A stretch of 64,000 nucleotides of DNA from Taibaiella sp965229095. Lineage in GTDB: Bacteria > Bacteroidota > Bacteroidia > Chitinophagales > Chitinophagaceae. Numbering within the stretch: the first letter of the stretch is position 1; every line of letters begins with the position of its first letter. The notes under the pieces are model-generated. The model did not search any database. It was not told the origin of the DNA and saw only the letters and a list, made by a program, of their open reading frames with translations. This document shows positions 29,705 through 38,624 of this stretch, in pieces. The DNA is taken from positions 2,976,001-3,040,000 of the forward strand of contig OZ245855.1 in assembly GCA_965229095.1 (NCBI GenBank), read 5' to 3'. The position numbers and the translations under genes were made by a program.

Positions 29705-30670
29705 TTATTTCTTCGCTAATGCCCCTTTCAACTTCTCAAAAAATTCGGGTTGCGGCACTTTCCGGCCAACGACCCACATCGCGAAATGCTCTGCCGATAT
29801 TTCTTCGGGATGAAGTACATAAGGCGTATTGCTGCTGATTTGCTTCATGAGTTCCGGCACCTGGTCTATCTGGTACACAACGCCTGTTCCATCTTTGAGC
29901 ACAGGCTTTTTGCTGTTATCCTTACCCGCTACTTCCAGGAGACCTACATTCATATAATCGCCGAGGTTATAGCCTTCGTTATACTCTTTCAGGCTGTACA
30001 GTTGCAATACCAGGTCCTTAGGTTTACCTTCCACATTGACCGTAATGTAATGTTCGATAAAAGGACAATCGGGATTGGTGATCACCCTGTTGTTCATTGC
30101 TGTTTCGGTATTGATCCTGTTGCATTTTTTAAAGCCGAAGAGGGCGTATATCTCATTACGTTTCGCTTCGTTAAAACGGGAATACACATGGAATAGCTCA
30201 TGCGCAACCAAGTGTGTGGTTACCTGTTGTCGTGGCCCGGTGCAAAGCATAATGCGGTTTTCGCGGGTATAGCCTTCGGCTTCAAACTCTTCCTTGCCGG
30301 CTGTTTTGATCATCTGGATCGTTGCCGGGAGCTTCAGCTTTATGTTATTGACTTTTAAAAAAGCTTCTATTTCGGCAAAAGCCTTTTTTAGCTCCTGCTG
30401 TTCCGCTTCGGGCCAGTTACGCACTTCCGATGCCGCTTTGGCCAGATAGTCCTTTTCGGTTGCGCCCTGCATGATGCCCAATCTGATCTGCAGGTCAAAG
30501 GGCTGCTGCGCCCGGGTGTAAGCATCCGATTTACCATTGACCGCTGCTGCACCAGCGCTATCCAGCAATTCAACCGTACTGCCGGCAAAAGGGAACTGAA
30601 GGGATACACCGGCATAGGCATAGCTGCCCAGCAGCATAAAAAGGAGCGGAATTATTCTTTTGATCGTCAT
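29705..30670 (-). CDS. Putative exported zinc metallopeptidase
   Basis: A protein of 321 residues with a signal peptide (MTIKRIIPLLFMLLGSYAYA). I do not recognise a named family, but it carries HELFH in THLVAHELFHVYSRFN (about residues 156-171), a zinc HExxH, and about 130 residues later EEISAEHFAMWVVG, where the Glu could be the third ligand of a gluzincin-like site. The segment KCNRINTETAMNNR with paired Cys could be structural. It is a single gene with no obvious partner. A role in exported protein turnover is plausible; it could also be an inactive relative. Confidence 0.65.
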   Translation of the reverse strand: MTIKRIIPLLFMLLGSYAYAGVSLQFPFAGSTVELLDSAGAAAVNGKSDAYTRAQQPFDLQIRLGIMQGATEKDYLAKAASEVRNWPEAEQQELKKAFAEIEAFLKVNNIKLKLPATIQMIKTAGKEEFEAEGYTRENRIMLCTGPRQQVTTHLVAHELFHVYSRFNEAKRNEIYALFGFKKCNRINTETAMNNRVITNPDCPFIEHYITVNVEGKPKDLVLQLYSLKEYNEGYNLGDYMNVGLLEVAGKDNSKKPVLKDGTGVVYQIDQVPELMKQISSNTPYVLHPEEISAEHFAMWVVGRKVPQPEFFEKLKGALAKK

Positions 30671-30825
30671 TATCCGGGATGTTTAAATGAAGCAGCAAAT
30701 TATTCAAAATCCTTAAAAAAAGGAAGGTCTTTGCTTAGGGGAACAACTACCTCTGATGCAGGGGGAATTCCCCCTAAATTAAAAATTACGTCTTTTCGCG
30801 TAGCATAGACGCCTTATAATCACAT

Positions 30826-30833
30826 TATTTTTG
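30826..30833 (+). promoter_or_regulatory. -7 box upstream of the LGFP metzincin
   Basis: TATTTTTG, a full TAnnTTTG match, about 100 bases before the ATG at 30935. No clear -33 TTTG. Confidence 0.5.
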
Positions 30834-30934
30834 CACTTCCATGAAAACCAGAAGCACATTATCGTAATCACCATACCGATAAAAAAAGCTTCGCTACAGT
30901 ATTAAATTATTTCACCTAAAAACCCGAAAATCAA

Positions 30935-32161
30935 ATGGCAAAAATCAAAACAGTTGAGACTGAAAAGCTCAGCAAGGTGGACCTGCCTTTGCACGTTTAC
31001 CTGCACCCGATCGCGGTAAAGTACAGCTCCCTGGGCGGCTCCACAGGCTGGCTCGGACCGGCGCTCACGGCAATTACTACCTGCCCCGATGGTACTGGCG
31101 CTTACCAGCATTATGCTAATGGTTCTATCTATTGGCACCCTAATACCGGCGCCCATGAGGTACATGGCCTTATAAGGGCCAGGTGGCAATCGCTGGGTTG
31201 GGAAAAAAGCTTCCTTGGCTACCCGCTTACTGACGAATCGGCTTGCCCCGACGGCATTGGCCGCTACAATCACTTTCAAGGTGGCAGCATCTATTGGAGT
31301 CCTGCTACCGGCGCCTGGGAAGTACATGGCTCTATAAGGGCCAAGTATTCGCAATTGGGCTGGGAGAAAAGCTTCCTGGGCTATCCCCTTACCAACGAAA
31401 GTACCTGCCCCGATGGTATTGGCCGTTACAATCATTTCCAGGGCGGCAGTATTTACTGGAGCCCCTCTACCGGCGCCTGGGAAGTGCATGGCGCCATACG
31501 CCAGCATTGGGCTTCCCTGGGCTGGGAAAAAAGCGCACTTGGCTACCCGCTCTCCGATGAGCAGGCCGTATATGGCGGCACAGCACGCATTTCCAATTTT
31601 CAGCACGGCAGCATTTACTGGTCCCCTACCGCAGGTGTAAGGGTGTTAAAAGAAAGAGTAAGAATACATGTCAAATGCCTGGTACCGCCTACGTCCTTTA
31701 CCCTTAACGAGCAATTTGCCGCCATGCAGGAAGTGTATGCCGTAGCGGGCATCAGGGTTGACTGGGCTACGACCGAAAACCTGAACCTGCCTTCTTTAAA
31801 CGATGTGGATGTAGGCGGATGCACTATGGGCAGTGTTACTGCAGAGCAAATCACGCTCTTTGGCAACCGCAATTTTGTAGGCGCCAACGATATGGTAGTC
31901 TATTTTGTAAGAAGCACCGTACCCGGCTATAACGGCTGTGCTGCTTTCCCTCCGGGAAGGCCGGGGGCTGTGGTAGTGAGAACCGCCTCCCGCTGGACTT
32001 TAGGTCATGAGCTGGGGCATGTACTGGGACTTAGCCATGTGAACAACAACGATCGCCTGATGACCGGTAACGGAACTTTCAATATTACCAATGCTCCGCC
32101 CGACCTGGTCAATTCAGAAGTGAATACCATGATCGGCAGTGGTTTGAGTACTCCTCTTTAA
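30935..32161 (+). CDS. LGFP-repeat metzincin-type metalloprotease without signal peptide
   Basis: A protein of 408 residues. Residues about 20-230 are four tandem LGFP-type repeats of 54 residues (WEKSFLGYPLT, CPDGIGRYNHFQGGSIYW, GAWEVHG), close to identical even at DNA level between 31225 and 31510. The C-terminal half is a zinc protease domain: HELGHVLGLSH (about 358-368) is the full metzincin HExxHxxGxxH, and LMTGNGTF behind it is the likely Met-turn. There is no signal peptide, lipobox or sorting domain, though LGFP repeats are usually found on cell-wall or surface proteins. The next gene, 18 bases on, is a small HEAT-like protein. Together they look like an exported effector with a bound partner, or a protease with an inhibitor; this is inference. 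Confidence 0.85.
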   Translation: MAKIKTVETEKLSKVDLPLHVYLHPIAVKYSSLGGSTGWLGPALTAITTCPDGTGAYQHYANGSIYWHPNTGAHEVHGLIRARWQSLGWEKSFLGYPLTDESACPDGIGRYNHFQGGSIYWSPATGAWEVHGSIRAKYSQLGWEKSFLGYPLTNESTCPDGIGRYNHFQGGSIYWSPSTGAWEVHGAIRQHWASLGWEKSALGYPLSDEQAVYGGTARISNFQHGSIYWSPTAGVRVLKERVRIHVKCLVPPTSFTLNEQFAAMQEVYAVAGIRVDWATTENLNLPSLNDVDVGGCTMGSVTAEQITLFGNRNFVGANDMVVYFVRSTVPGYNGCAAFPPGRPGAVVVRTASRWTLGHELGHVLGLSHVNNNDRLMTGNGTFNITNAPPDLVNSEVNTMIGSGLSTPL

Positions 32162-32179
32162 CCCTTATAAAAAAACATT

Positions 32180-32635
32180 ATGCCTAATAATATAAATGAA
32201 GAATTGATCCGGTTCCTGCGGCAGGACGAATTGGATTATCCTGCCGGTGCAGCTAAGTTTGGTGCGGCTGTATTACCCCTGCTTACTGAGCTCATCAATG
32301 GCAACGATGAAAACCTGGCTGTAAAAGCAGCCTATCTTGCCGGTTATATCAAGGATAGCGCCGTCACCGATGTGATCAGCAAAGCGGCTTCCAGCAAGTT
32401 CAGTGCCGTAAGGGTAGCCGCCGCTTTCGGGGCGCAGCAGCTCAAAGCTTCCGATGCAACGGCTGTACTGGAAAAAGCATTGGCCGACAATGATCCCGGC
32501 GTATTGAAGGTAGCTATGCGTTCGGTGTCCAGCATGAACCTTGCCAAAAGCTTCAAAACACAGTTAAGCCAGATTGCGAAGGTGCATACCGACGATCTGA
32601 TCAAAAACCTGGCTGCAGACCTGGGCAAAAAATAA
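32180..32635 (+). CDS. Small HEAT-repeat-like protein, partner of the metzincin
   Basis: A protein of 151 residues, all helical by eye, with repeating AVKAAYLAGYIKD, AVRVAAAFGAQQL and VLKVAMRSVSSMN segments of about 30 residues, which is the spacing of HEAT/Armadillo repeats. It has no signal peptide and no cysteines. It starts 18 bases after the metzincin gene and ends at a strong hairpin, so the two form an operon. HEAT-like small proteins often bind and block partners, which fits an immunity or inhibitor role, but this is inferred from position and fold only. Confidence 0.75.
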   Translation: MPNNINEELIRFLRQDELDYPAGAAKFGAAVLPLLTELINGNDENLAVKAAYLAGYIKDSAVTDVISKAASSKFSAVRVAAAFGAQQLKASDATAVLEKALADNDPGVLKVAMRSVSSMNLAKSFKTQLSQIAKVHTDDLIKNLAADLGKK

Positions 32636-32650
32636 CCCCCTGCCTTTATA

Positions 32651-32685
32651 AAGAAATGTTCCGTTGTATCAACGGAACATTTCTT
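32651..32685. terminator. Bidirectional terminator
   Basis: A 15-base perfect stem (AAGAAATGTTCCGTT / AACGGAACATTTCTT), 5-base loop, between the convergent HEAT-like gene and the lipoprotein gene. Confidence 0.88.
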
Positions 32686-32693
32686 ATTGTTAT

Positions 32694-33290
32694 CTAGTAA
32701 ATTTCTGATGGCTTTACCTTATAGCCCGACAAGCGGATCAATTGCACGCAGTAATCCTTAAAAGGCTTAGGTATGGTGCAATGCCTTCTTACATAGTGGT
32801 AAGGTTGTTTCCTGTCCAGGTATTCCAGGTCCCAGGTGGCGCCATCGGCACAGCCCAGTTCAACTCTTTCTACCGAAGGTATTTTGCCGAATTGCATTTG
32901 CTCCAGCCCTGCTTTCAATTCATTCCAGGTTGCCGGGGCCAGTACAAATGAGGTATCTTTAGATGGGGTTTCGTTATTGTCGAGCGGGTATTCTTTCAGG
33001 TGCAAGCGGATCTCTTTATCCTGCTTTTCTATTTTGAGGTACACTGCCGGATGAAAAGACCGGAGCCATACAAACTGAAGGGCTTCCTCCGTATTTTGCC
33101 CCAGCGCTAAAGGGAATTCGGGCCGCAGATGCATGATACTATCTGCATACCGGATGTACCGCGCCTCTTTGGCTGTATCGCTCCCTATTTTATAATTCGC
33201 CACATATGCCCCTTTATACAAAGGTGGCGCCGGGGTACAGGAACAAATAAAAGCACTAACAAACAGGATTACAGATACTGACCTGAACAT
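32694..33290 (-). CDS. Lipoprotein of unknown function
   Basis: A protein of 198 residues starting MFRSVSVILFVSAFICSC, a lipoprotein signal with lipobox ICSC. The mature part has many short strands (KGAYVANYKIGSD, YLKIEKQDKEIRLHLKEY) and two further Cys (GCADG, RRHCTIP) that could form a disulphide. No family recognised. It lies 20 bases downstream of the barrel gene at 33311-33886 on the same strand, so they are probably one transcript. Confidence 0.7.
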   Translation of the reverse strand: MFRSVSVILFVSAFICSCTPAPPLYKGAYVANYKIGSDTAKEARYIRYADSIMHLRPEFPLALGQNTEEALQFVWLRSFHPAVYLKIEKQDKEIRLHLKEYPLDNNETPSKDTSFVLAPATWNELKAGLEQMQFGKIPSVERVELGCADGATWDLEYLDRKQPYHYVRRHCTIPKPFKDYCVQLIRLSGYKVKPSEIY

Positions 33291-33310
33291 GTGCTACAAT
33301 TTTTAAATAG

Positions 33311-33886
33311 TTACAACGCCCAATTAAAACCAATACTGAAAGTTACAGGAAGCACTTCGTTCTTCTGCGTCACATAAGGAGAAGCCTTCATTTTATCATA
33401 GTTATCTTCAAATTCTTTACTGCGGAAAGGACGCCACACGGCGGCATACAATCGGTTTTCATGCTTGCCTACTTTTAGCTCACCACCAAGCCCTACACTG
33501 GGACCATAGTAAGTTTTACTGATGCCGTCGAGACCGAAATAGGCAAGCGCACTATTGTTACCATCAATTTTGATCACGCCATTGTAACCATACATACCCA
33601 TAGCTATGGGTTGTATTTTAGCATCGGGCAAAGGACGCAATGCGATACCAGCATTAAAGCCAAGGCTTTGAAAATTGTACCCTGCACCGGCAAATAAACC
33701 TACATATTTAAACGGGAGGTATTCTACCCTGGGGCCCATACCACCGTACTCCATTCCAAAGCCCAACCCAATATGAACTTTAGAAACATAACCGGCATCC
33801 AGCCCTTTGGACTGTTGCCCCATAACGGGTTTCCATCCTAACGCCATTCCCATAAAAAGCAATAGACCTTTCAACTGTATTTTCAT
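33311..33886 (-). CDS. Small outer-membrane beta-barrel protein
   Basis: A protein of 191 residues with a signal peptide (residues about 1-23, ending VMGQ) and Gly/Tyr-rich alternating strands (IGLGFGMEYGGMGPRVEYLP, VGLFAGAGYNFQSLGF, YGPSVGLGGELKVG), ending in FSIGFNWAL with a C-terminal aromatic pattern. It resembles small OmpA/PorT-like barrels. Its function is unknown. Confidence 0.75.
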   Translation of the reverse strand: MKIQLKGLLLFMGMALGWKPVMGQQSKGLDAGYVSKVHIGLGFGMEYGGMGPRVEYLPFKYVGLFAGAGYNFQSLGFNAGIALRPLPDAKIQPIAMGMYGYNGVIKIDGNNSALAYFGLDGISKTYYGPSVGLGGELKVGKHENRLYAAVWRPFRSKEFEDNYDKMKASPYVTQKNEVLPVTFSIGFNWAL

Positions 33887-33999
33887 TCGTATTATTTAAA
33901 CGCTGCGAAACTAAAAGAAAGGTTAATTTCCCACAAGAAATAAATTAAATATTTATTATTACAATTCAAAACCTATAGTAGCTTTCCAAAAAGCATTTG

Positions 34000-34500
34000 C
34001 TACTTCATTTCTTTGAGAAATACATCCGGATCCATTTTCAGTAGGACATGATTATCTTTCACAACCTGTTCAAAGCTGCGCCACTTGCCCTTTTCTCCTT
34101 TATGGCGCCGGTAAAAATATTTGCACGCATACAGGTTGCGGCATACATTTAATTTTTCCAGGTTGTTCAGGCTACCGAAATCATGATACCATGCTGTGTA
34201 CTCGCCGCATAAAGCGGAAGTTGATTGCTGCAAGTACTTCTTTTTGCCGAAGGCAATACCTTCTTCCGACGATGTTATTTCTTTTGTAGCTGATAAGGAT
34301 AACACCTGCTTCTTACGGGTATATACGGAGGCCTTGGCCCGGGCATCGTAATGCTCTTGCCATACACTGTCGCCGGAGACAATTAAGAATCCCATATGGT
34401 GACCATCGCATGCTGTCGCGTACACTTTAACCTCTCTATCCCCTGCATGGGCAGGTACATCCCACAACAGCAGTATTATTACAACGAGGTACTTCATCAT
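34000..34500 (-). CDS. Exported protein of unknown function
   Basis: A protein of 166 residues with a signal peptide (MMKYLVVIILLLWDVPAHAG). The mature part has four Cys (TACDG, SALCGEY, NVCRN, YACKY) that could form two disulphides, and a basic C-terminal half (YFYRRHKGEKGKW). No family recognised. It is separated by 113 bases from the barrel gene downstream and by a hairpin from the TonB receptor gene upstream, so probably a unit of its own. Confidence 0.65.
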   Translation of the reverse strand: MMKYLVVIILLLWDVPAHAGDREVKVYATACDGHHMGFLIVSGDSVWQEHYDARAKASVYTRKKQVLSLSATKEITSSEEGIAFGKKKYLQQSTSALCGEYTAWYHDFGSLNNLEKLNVCRNLYACKYFYRRHKGEKGKWRSFEQVVKDNHVLLKMDPDVFLKEMK

Positions 34501-34519
34501 TTTTGTCGCTTGTTTAAAT

Positions 34520-34553
34520 AGTAAAGCCTTGTAACGTTATACAAGGCTTTACT
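34520..34553 (-). terminator. Terminator of the haem-receptor gene
   Basis: A 13-base stem (AGTAAAGCCTTGT / ACAAGGCTTTACT) downstream of the TonB receptor on the minus strand, with an AT-rich tail but no long T run. Confidence 0.65.
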
Positions 34554-34625
34554 TATTGTGTTTTCCCGAATTTTTATTATCACCGCTACGTTCGATAGCA
34601 TAAAAATGACTGGGGGCTGGAAATT

Positions 34626-36875
34626 CTATTGTCCTAACTGAGCCCTTACCGAAGCAAAGAAACTGCGGCCGGTACTGAGCATAAGGCCGTCACCGCCGCT
34701 ATGCGCGCCACCACCACCGGTACCGATAGTGCTGCCTACAGCATAGGCATTAGTGATATTGCGCATCCCGGCAGTAACCGTTATTCTTTCTTTATAAAAT
34801 GTTTTCTCTATAGAAGCATCCAGGTTGTGATAGGCTTTCAGGCGGCCGCCATACAGGGAACCACCTTCGATGCTGCCGATAACAGGCTGGCTACCGGTGT
34901 ATTTATAAAACAGGGCAAAACCTACTTTCCACTTCGGGATATCGTAACGTACATTACCGGTTACTTCAAAGTAATGAAAATCAGGAACGGTATCTAAACC
35001 CTCGATCGTTTCCAGGCTTTTGGTATAGCTGCCGCCCAGGTTCACGCGTAAAGCTTGCCAACGAAACTCGTTGTTCAGTTGCAGTACGATAATCCGGGAA
35101 TGACCCAGGTTGGAGTACTGGAAACGATTGGTAATACCCAGGGAATCGGGCAAGCCTCTTAATGCGATCTGCTCTTTTACATCATCATAAAAACCGGTAA
35201 GGGAGGTTACCAGACTACGGTTGCCTTTTTCGAAGAAGGTATAACCTGTAGAGAGCTGGAAATGGTTGCTGTATTCGGCTTTCAGATCGGGGTTGCCATC
35301 GATATTGTGGTTGCTGTCGTGAAAATCGAGATAAAGCTCTTTAAGCGTAGGCGCCCGGAACCCGCGACTGTAGGAGCCCCGGAACTGCAGGGCTTTGGCG
35401 GGCTTGTACAGGAAGCTCAGCGAAGGCGCGATAGGTGCGTTGTAAAGCGTGTTATGAATAAAGCGGAATGCCGGCTGTATCGTAAGCGAAGGCAATACTT
35501 TAATGTCCGTGGTCAGGAACAATGCATAATCGCCCATGTGCTTATTGCCATCTTTTATTTTCTCCATGCCTTTGGCAAATTCGAGGTTAATGTCGTAGCC
35601 AAAAGTATAATCGAAGATGCCGGCTTTGTTATTGTAGGTGGTCCTGGAGGTAACGTTGTTGAATACATTCAAAGCTTGAGCTGCCGGATCGGCAGACAAT
35701 TCCCTTTGTAACGTAGTGAGGTCGGTGATATAAGTAGTTTGCTTCCGGTGATACAAAGCATAGCTATTGTTGCTTTCCCAGTAACCATTGCTACCTGTTT
35801 TCCATTTCAGTTGCAGCCTGTTGATAAAACGGGTAGTCCGGAAATACATATCAGGCACACTTTTGTTGAACTCCGTCAATGGGTCGGGTACACCGCCTTT
35901 GAACACCAGGTTCTCGGTAGTGAGGTCCATGCCATAAGTAAGGGAGGTATTATCGTTGAAACGGCGGATGTATTTCAGGTTACCGATGTATTGTTCTTTG
36001 GGTCTCCAGCTAGGATCGCGGGGCAATGCGCCGCCGCCGGGATTCCAGCCCTGGAAAAAGTTGCGGGAAAAATTGAGGGAGAGATTGTTCTTACCCCACA
36101 TCTTAGCTGCATCCAAACCATAATTGTACTTGCCTATTGATTCATAAAATCCGTTGGCGCCAGCTGTCCAGCCTTTCTTATTAGTCTTGGTAGTGATATT
36201 GATCACGCCCCCGATGGCATCGGAGCCATACATCACACTCATCGGGCCTTGTACTATTTCTATTCTTTCGATATTGGCCGTATTGAATTGCCCCAGGTCC
36301 ACATTGCTGCCTTCCCTGCCATTAAGCGGCAGGCCATCGATCATGATCTTCACATTACTGCCGCTCAAGCCCCGCATATTGATACTACCACCCAGGGCCG
36401 CATCGTTGGCAATATTGATCCCCATCTGGTTGCGTAGTGCATCCTGGAGCGTTACGGCTCCCTGCGCCCGCATATCGGCAGCGGTGATGATCTTATAGGC
36501 TGAAACTGCTTCGTCCAGCCGCGTAGGCCGGCCTACACCGGTTACCACCACTTCGTTAAGCCCGGTATATTTTTGCTCCAGGCTGATTGATACTGGTCCC
36601 GAAGGCGCTTCGTTCAACGTTTTCACAAAAGTGCTATACCCCAGGTTGCTGATTTCCAGTTGTGCAGGATAAGCTGTTATGCTTACAGTAGCATCGCCAT
36701 TCACATCGCTCAGGGTTACTTCCCCCGATTTGCCGGAAGCAGTTTTAATCAGCTTCACAGCCACTCCGGGAAGCGTTTCGCCCGAAGCATCGGTAAGGTG
36801 CAATGTTACCTGTTGCGCTTGTACCCGGTTAAAGCCCAGGCAGGCCAGTACTACTAAAAGAAGGTATTTGTGCAT
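34626..36875 (-). CDS. TonB-dependent receptor, haem/haemoglobin type (HmuR-like)
   Basis: About 750 residues. I start it at the ATG at 36875 because MHKYLLLVVLACLGF is a proper signal peptide (ending VQAQ); the frame extends 22 codons further without a signal. Residues 25-105 are a CarboxypepD_reg-like domain, then the plug (EVVVTGVGRPTRLDEA, LQDALRNQMGI, GSINMRGLSG, IERIEIVQGPMSVMYGSDAIGGVINI) and the barrel. In the barrel, SRGFRAPTLKELY and GNPDLKAEY (about residues 500-535) match the FRAP/NPDL box of haem and haemoglobin receptors. The upstream gene encodes a HmuY-like protein, which supports haem uptake. TonB energy would carry the ligand across the outer membrane. Confidence 0.9.
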   Translation of the reverse strand: MHKYLLLVVLACLGFNRVQAQQVTLHLTDASGETLPGVAVKLIKTASGKSGEVTLSDVNGDATVSITAYPAQLEISNLGYSTFVKTLNEAPSGPVSISLEQKYTGLNEVVVTGVGRPTRLDEAVSAYKIITAADMRAQGAVTLQDALRNQMGINIANDAALGGSINMRGLSGSNVKIMIDGLPLNGREGSNVDLGQFNTANIERIEIVQGPMSVMYGSDAIGGVINITTKTNKKGWTAGANGFYESIGKYNYGLDAAKMWGKNNLSLNFSRNFFQGWNPGGGALPRDPSWRPKEQYIGNLKYIRRFNDNTSLTYGMDLTTENLVFKGGVPDPLTEFNKSVPDMYFRTTRFINRLQLKWKTGSNGYWESNNSYALYHRKQTTYITDLTTLQRELSADPAAQALNVFNNVTSRTTYNNKAGIFDYTFGYDINLEFAKGMEKIKDGNKHMGDYALFLTTDIKVLPSLTIQPAFRFIHNTLYNAPIAPSLSFLYKPAKALQFRGSYSRGFRAPTLKELYLDFHDSNHNIDGNPDLKAEYSNHFQLSTGYTFFEKGNRSLVTSLTGFYDDVKEQIALRGLPDSLGITNRFQYSNLGHSRIIVLQLNNEFRWQALRVNLGGSYTKSLETIEGLDTVPDFHYFEVTGNVRYDIPKWKVGFALFYKYTGSQPVIGSIEGGSLYGGRLKAYHNLDASIEKTFYKERITVTAGMRNITNAYAVGSTIGTGGGGAHSGGDGLMLSTGRSFFASVRAQLGQ

Positions 36876-36902
36876 GTTGGTTACGGTACTATTGATAAGG
36901 CA

Positions 36903-36938
36903 AAACATGCTCCAATGCAGGAGCACCGGAGCATGTTT
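36903..36938 (-). terminator. Hairpin between the HmuY-like gene and the receptor gene
   Basis: An 11-base perfect stem (AAACATGCTCC / GGAGCATGTTT, arms 36903-36913 and 36928-36938, 14-base loop) followed by TTTTG on the minus strand. It lies inside the operon and could stop part of the transcripts after the HmuY-like gene. Confidence 0.7.
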
Positions 36939-36967
36939 CATTTAATTCTTTAAATAAGTCTTCCGGC

Positions 36968-38338
36968 TTATTTCACTACCATTTTCTGCGTAGCGCTGAA
37001 ACCAGCTCCGGAAAGGTTGATCATATAGACACCGGTAGGGTATTTGCTGATGTCCAGTGGTAATTGCTGGAAGCCGGCTTTAATATTTTGCTGTGCCTTC
37101 ATTACTACGCGTCCGTTCAGGTCTACGATAGTGATCTGTGCATTTTTCAGTTCTTGCTTGGCATCTATCAGCAGGTTGGTATTACCATTGGCCGCAGGGT
37201 TAGGCACTACCAGTACATTGCTTACAAAAGCGTTCAGTTCTGTTACGCCGGCAGGGGGTACTGTATATACTTTGCGTTTCTGCAAACCGATCCTGCGGAA
37301 GTTGGTAACATCCTGTTTGGCAAAATAATCGAAGTAAACCTGCCAGATATCGCCGTTCAATACTTTAACAAAATAGCTTCTGTTAGCGGTAAGGGCCCAG
37401 GCCATACCATCCAGGTATTTCCAGTCGTTACCGATCGTATTCAGCGAAGAATCATAGCTTGAAGCGACGATTGTAGTATAGTCGGCGCTGTTGGGTACTA
37501 CGTTATTCACCTGAGCAACACTTACGTTGTAGTTCTGTAAGGCACCTGTTACACCTTGAAGGCCGGAAGTACCGTACAAATCCATGTAGTTGGTAAATAC
37601 GAAATCCCATGAAGTTCTTGCAGGCTCCCTGTCCAGTACGGTTTTGGTTTCGATATTATAGTATTTGAACAGTGTATTGGAACCGGTGGTGCTGATATTG
37701 ATCGTGTCTACATCAGTACTGCCCAATTCACGGTAGTACATAGTCCACTGGTTGCCGCCCACTAAAGCACGGGGCCAGAAAATATAAGATTTGGAAACAG
37801 TAGCAGGACCGCCCATGCTGCTGGTTTCAAAATTGAGCAGGAACAAGGTATCGCCTACCAGGCTATGATCGGGGTAGCCAGCCGGTGCACCGGACATATA
37901 GTAATTGCCCCAGCCGTAGTTGAAAGGATTGCTGGCGACAGCCGGTGCATTAAAAGCACCTTTGGAATAAGAGGAGGTATCGTTGTGCAAAGCGTGCGCA
38001 GCTCCGGTTTTACCTACGGTATCTGCTGCAGTAATGGTCATAAAGCTGGCAGAACCTTTATCCAGGGTGTATAACTTAACAGAAGGGCCGTTTTTGCGGG
38101 CTTCGTTGGTCCAGATACCGGCGCCACCGTGAAAGGGTACGGAGAAGGAGATTGCCTGTACGGCAACATGCCAGTTGGTTTCCGTAACTGCCGGGCCCGA
38201 TTGGCCGTTCTGGAGGCTGTAGTAAATGTTATCGGCATAGTTCACGCCCATACTAACCGTGTCAGGGATCCATGTCTGCGCCTGTGTTGCCGAAGTGAGC
38301 GCCAATGCTCCTGCAGCCAAGATGTATCTAAGTTTCAT
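36968..38338 (-). CDS. HmuY-like haem-binding protein with T9SS sorting domain
   Basis: About 456 residues starting at the ATG at 38338 (MKLRYILAAGALALTSATQAQ, signal peptide); a longer frame to 38401 has no signal. The beta-rich body contains SWDFVFTNYMDLYG (about residues 245-260), the recognisable HmuY-family stretch. The C-terminal 80 residues form a type IX sorting domain (VVPNPAANGNTN, ITIVDLNGRVVMKAQQ, GVYMINLSGAG). HmuY proteins take haem from host or environmental proteins and pass it to the HmuR receptor; the usual form is a lipoprotein, so a secreted T9SS form with receptor beside it is less common. Its gene comes first in the pair. Confidence 0.82.
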   Translation of the reverse strand: MKLRYILAAGALALTSATQAQTWIPDTVSMGVNYADNIYYSLQNGQSGPAVTETNWHVAVQAISFSVPFHGGAGIWTNEARKNGPSVKLYTLDKGSASFMTITAADTVGKTGAAHALHNDTSSYSKGAFNAPAVASNPFNYGWGNYYMSGAPAGYPDHSLVGDTLFLLNFETSSMGGPATVSKSYIFWPRALVGGNQWTMYYRELGSTDVDTINISTTGSNTLFKYYNIETKTVLDREPARTSWDFVFTNYMDLYGTSGLQGVTGALQNYNVSVAQVNNVVPNSADYTTIVASSYDSSLNTIGNDWKYLDGMAWALTANRSYFVKVLNGDIWQVYFDYFAKQDVTNFRRIGLQKRKVYTVPPAGVTELNAFVSNVLVVPNPAANGNTNLLIDAKQELKNAQITIVDLNGRVVMKAQQNIKAGFQQLPLDISKYPTGVYMINLSGAGFSATQKMVVK

Positions 38339-38357
38339 AGTACTTTTTTTTCGAGCG

Positions 38358-38365
38358 CAAAAATA
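38358..38365 (-). promoter_or_regulatory. -7 box of the HmuY-like gene
   Basis: TATTTTTG on the minus strand, a full TAnnTTTG match, about 20 bases upstream of the start at 38338. It supports that start. No -33 TTTG at the usual distance. No Fur-like box recognised. Confidence 0.5.
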
Positions 38366-38532
38366 CATCCGTATCCCCGGAGATCGTGTAGCTACAAGCA
38401 TTTATGACACAAAAATGACAGTACCAAACATCTGAAAGTGAAGTACTAAAGCGGCCCATGCCGGACCGCCTACCTTAATGTGTAACTTGACTTAAGTGCA
38501 GGTCAAATTGGCTATAGAAGGGGCAAAAAAGA

Positions 38533-38559
38533 ACACCCTGCCGGTAACGGGCAGGGTGT
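38533..38559 (-). terminator. Terminator of lgt
   Basis: A 10-base perfect stem (ACACCCTGCC / GGCAGGGTGT) with a 7-base loop and a T-rich tail (TTCTTTTTT) on the minus strand, about 65 bases past the lgt stop codon. Confidence 0.88.
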
Positions 38560-38624
38560 ATAAAGAATAACATCATCATGCCTGTCAGGTCGCTCGTTCC
38601 TCGCGTCCCGACCGGCATAGCGCA

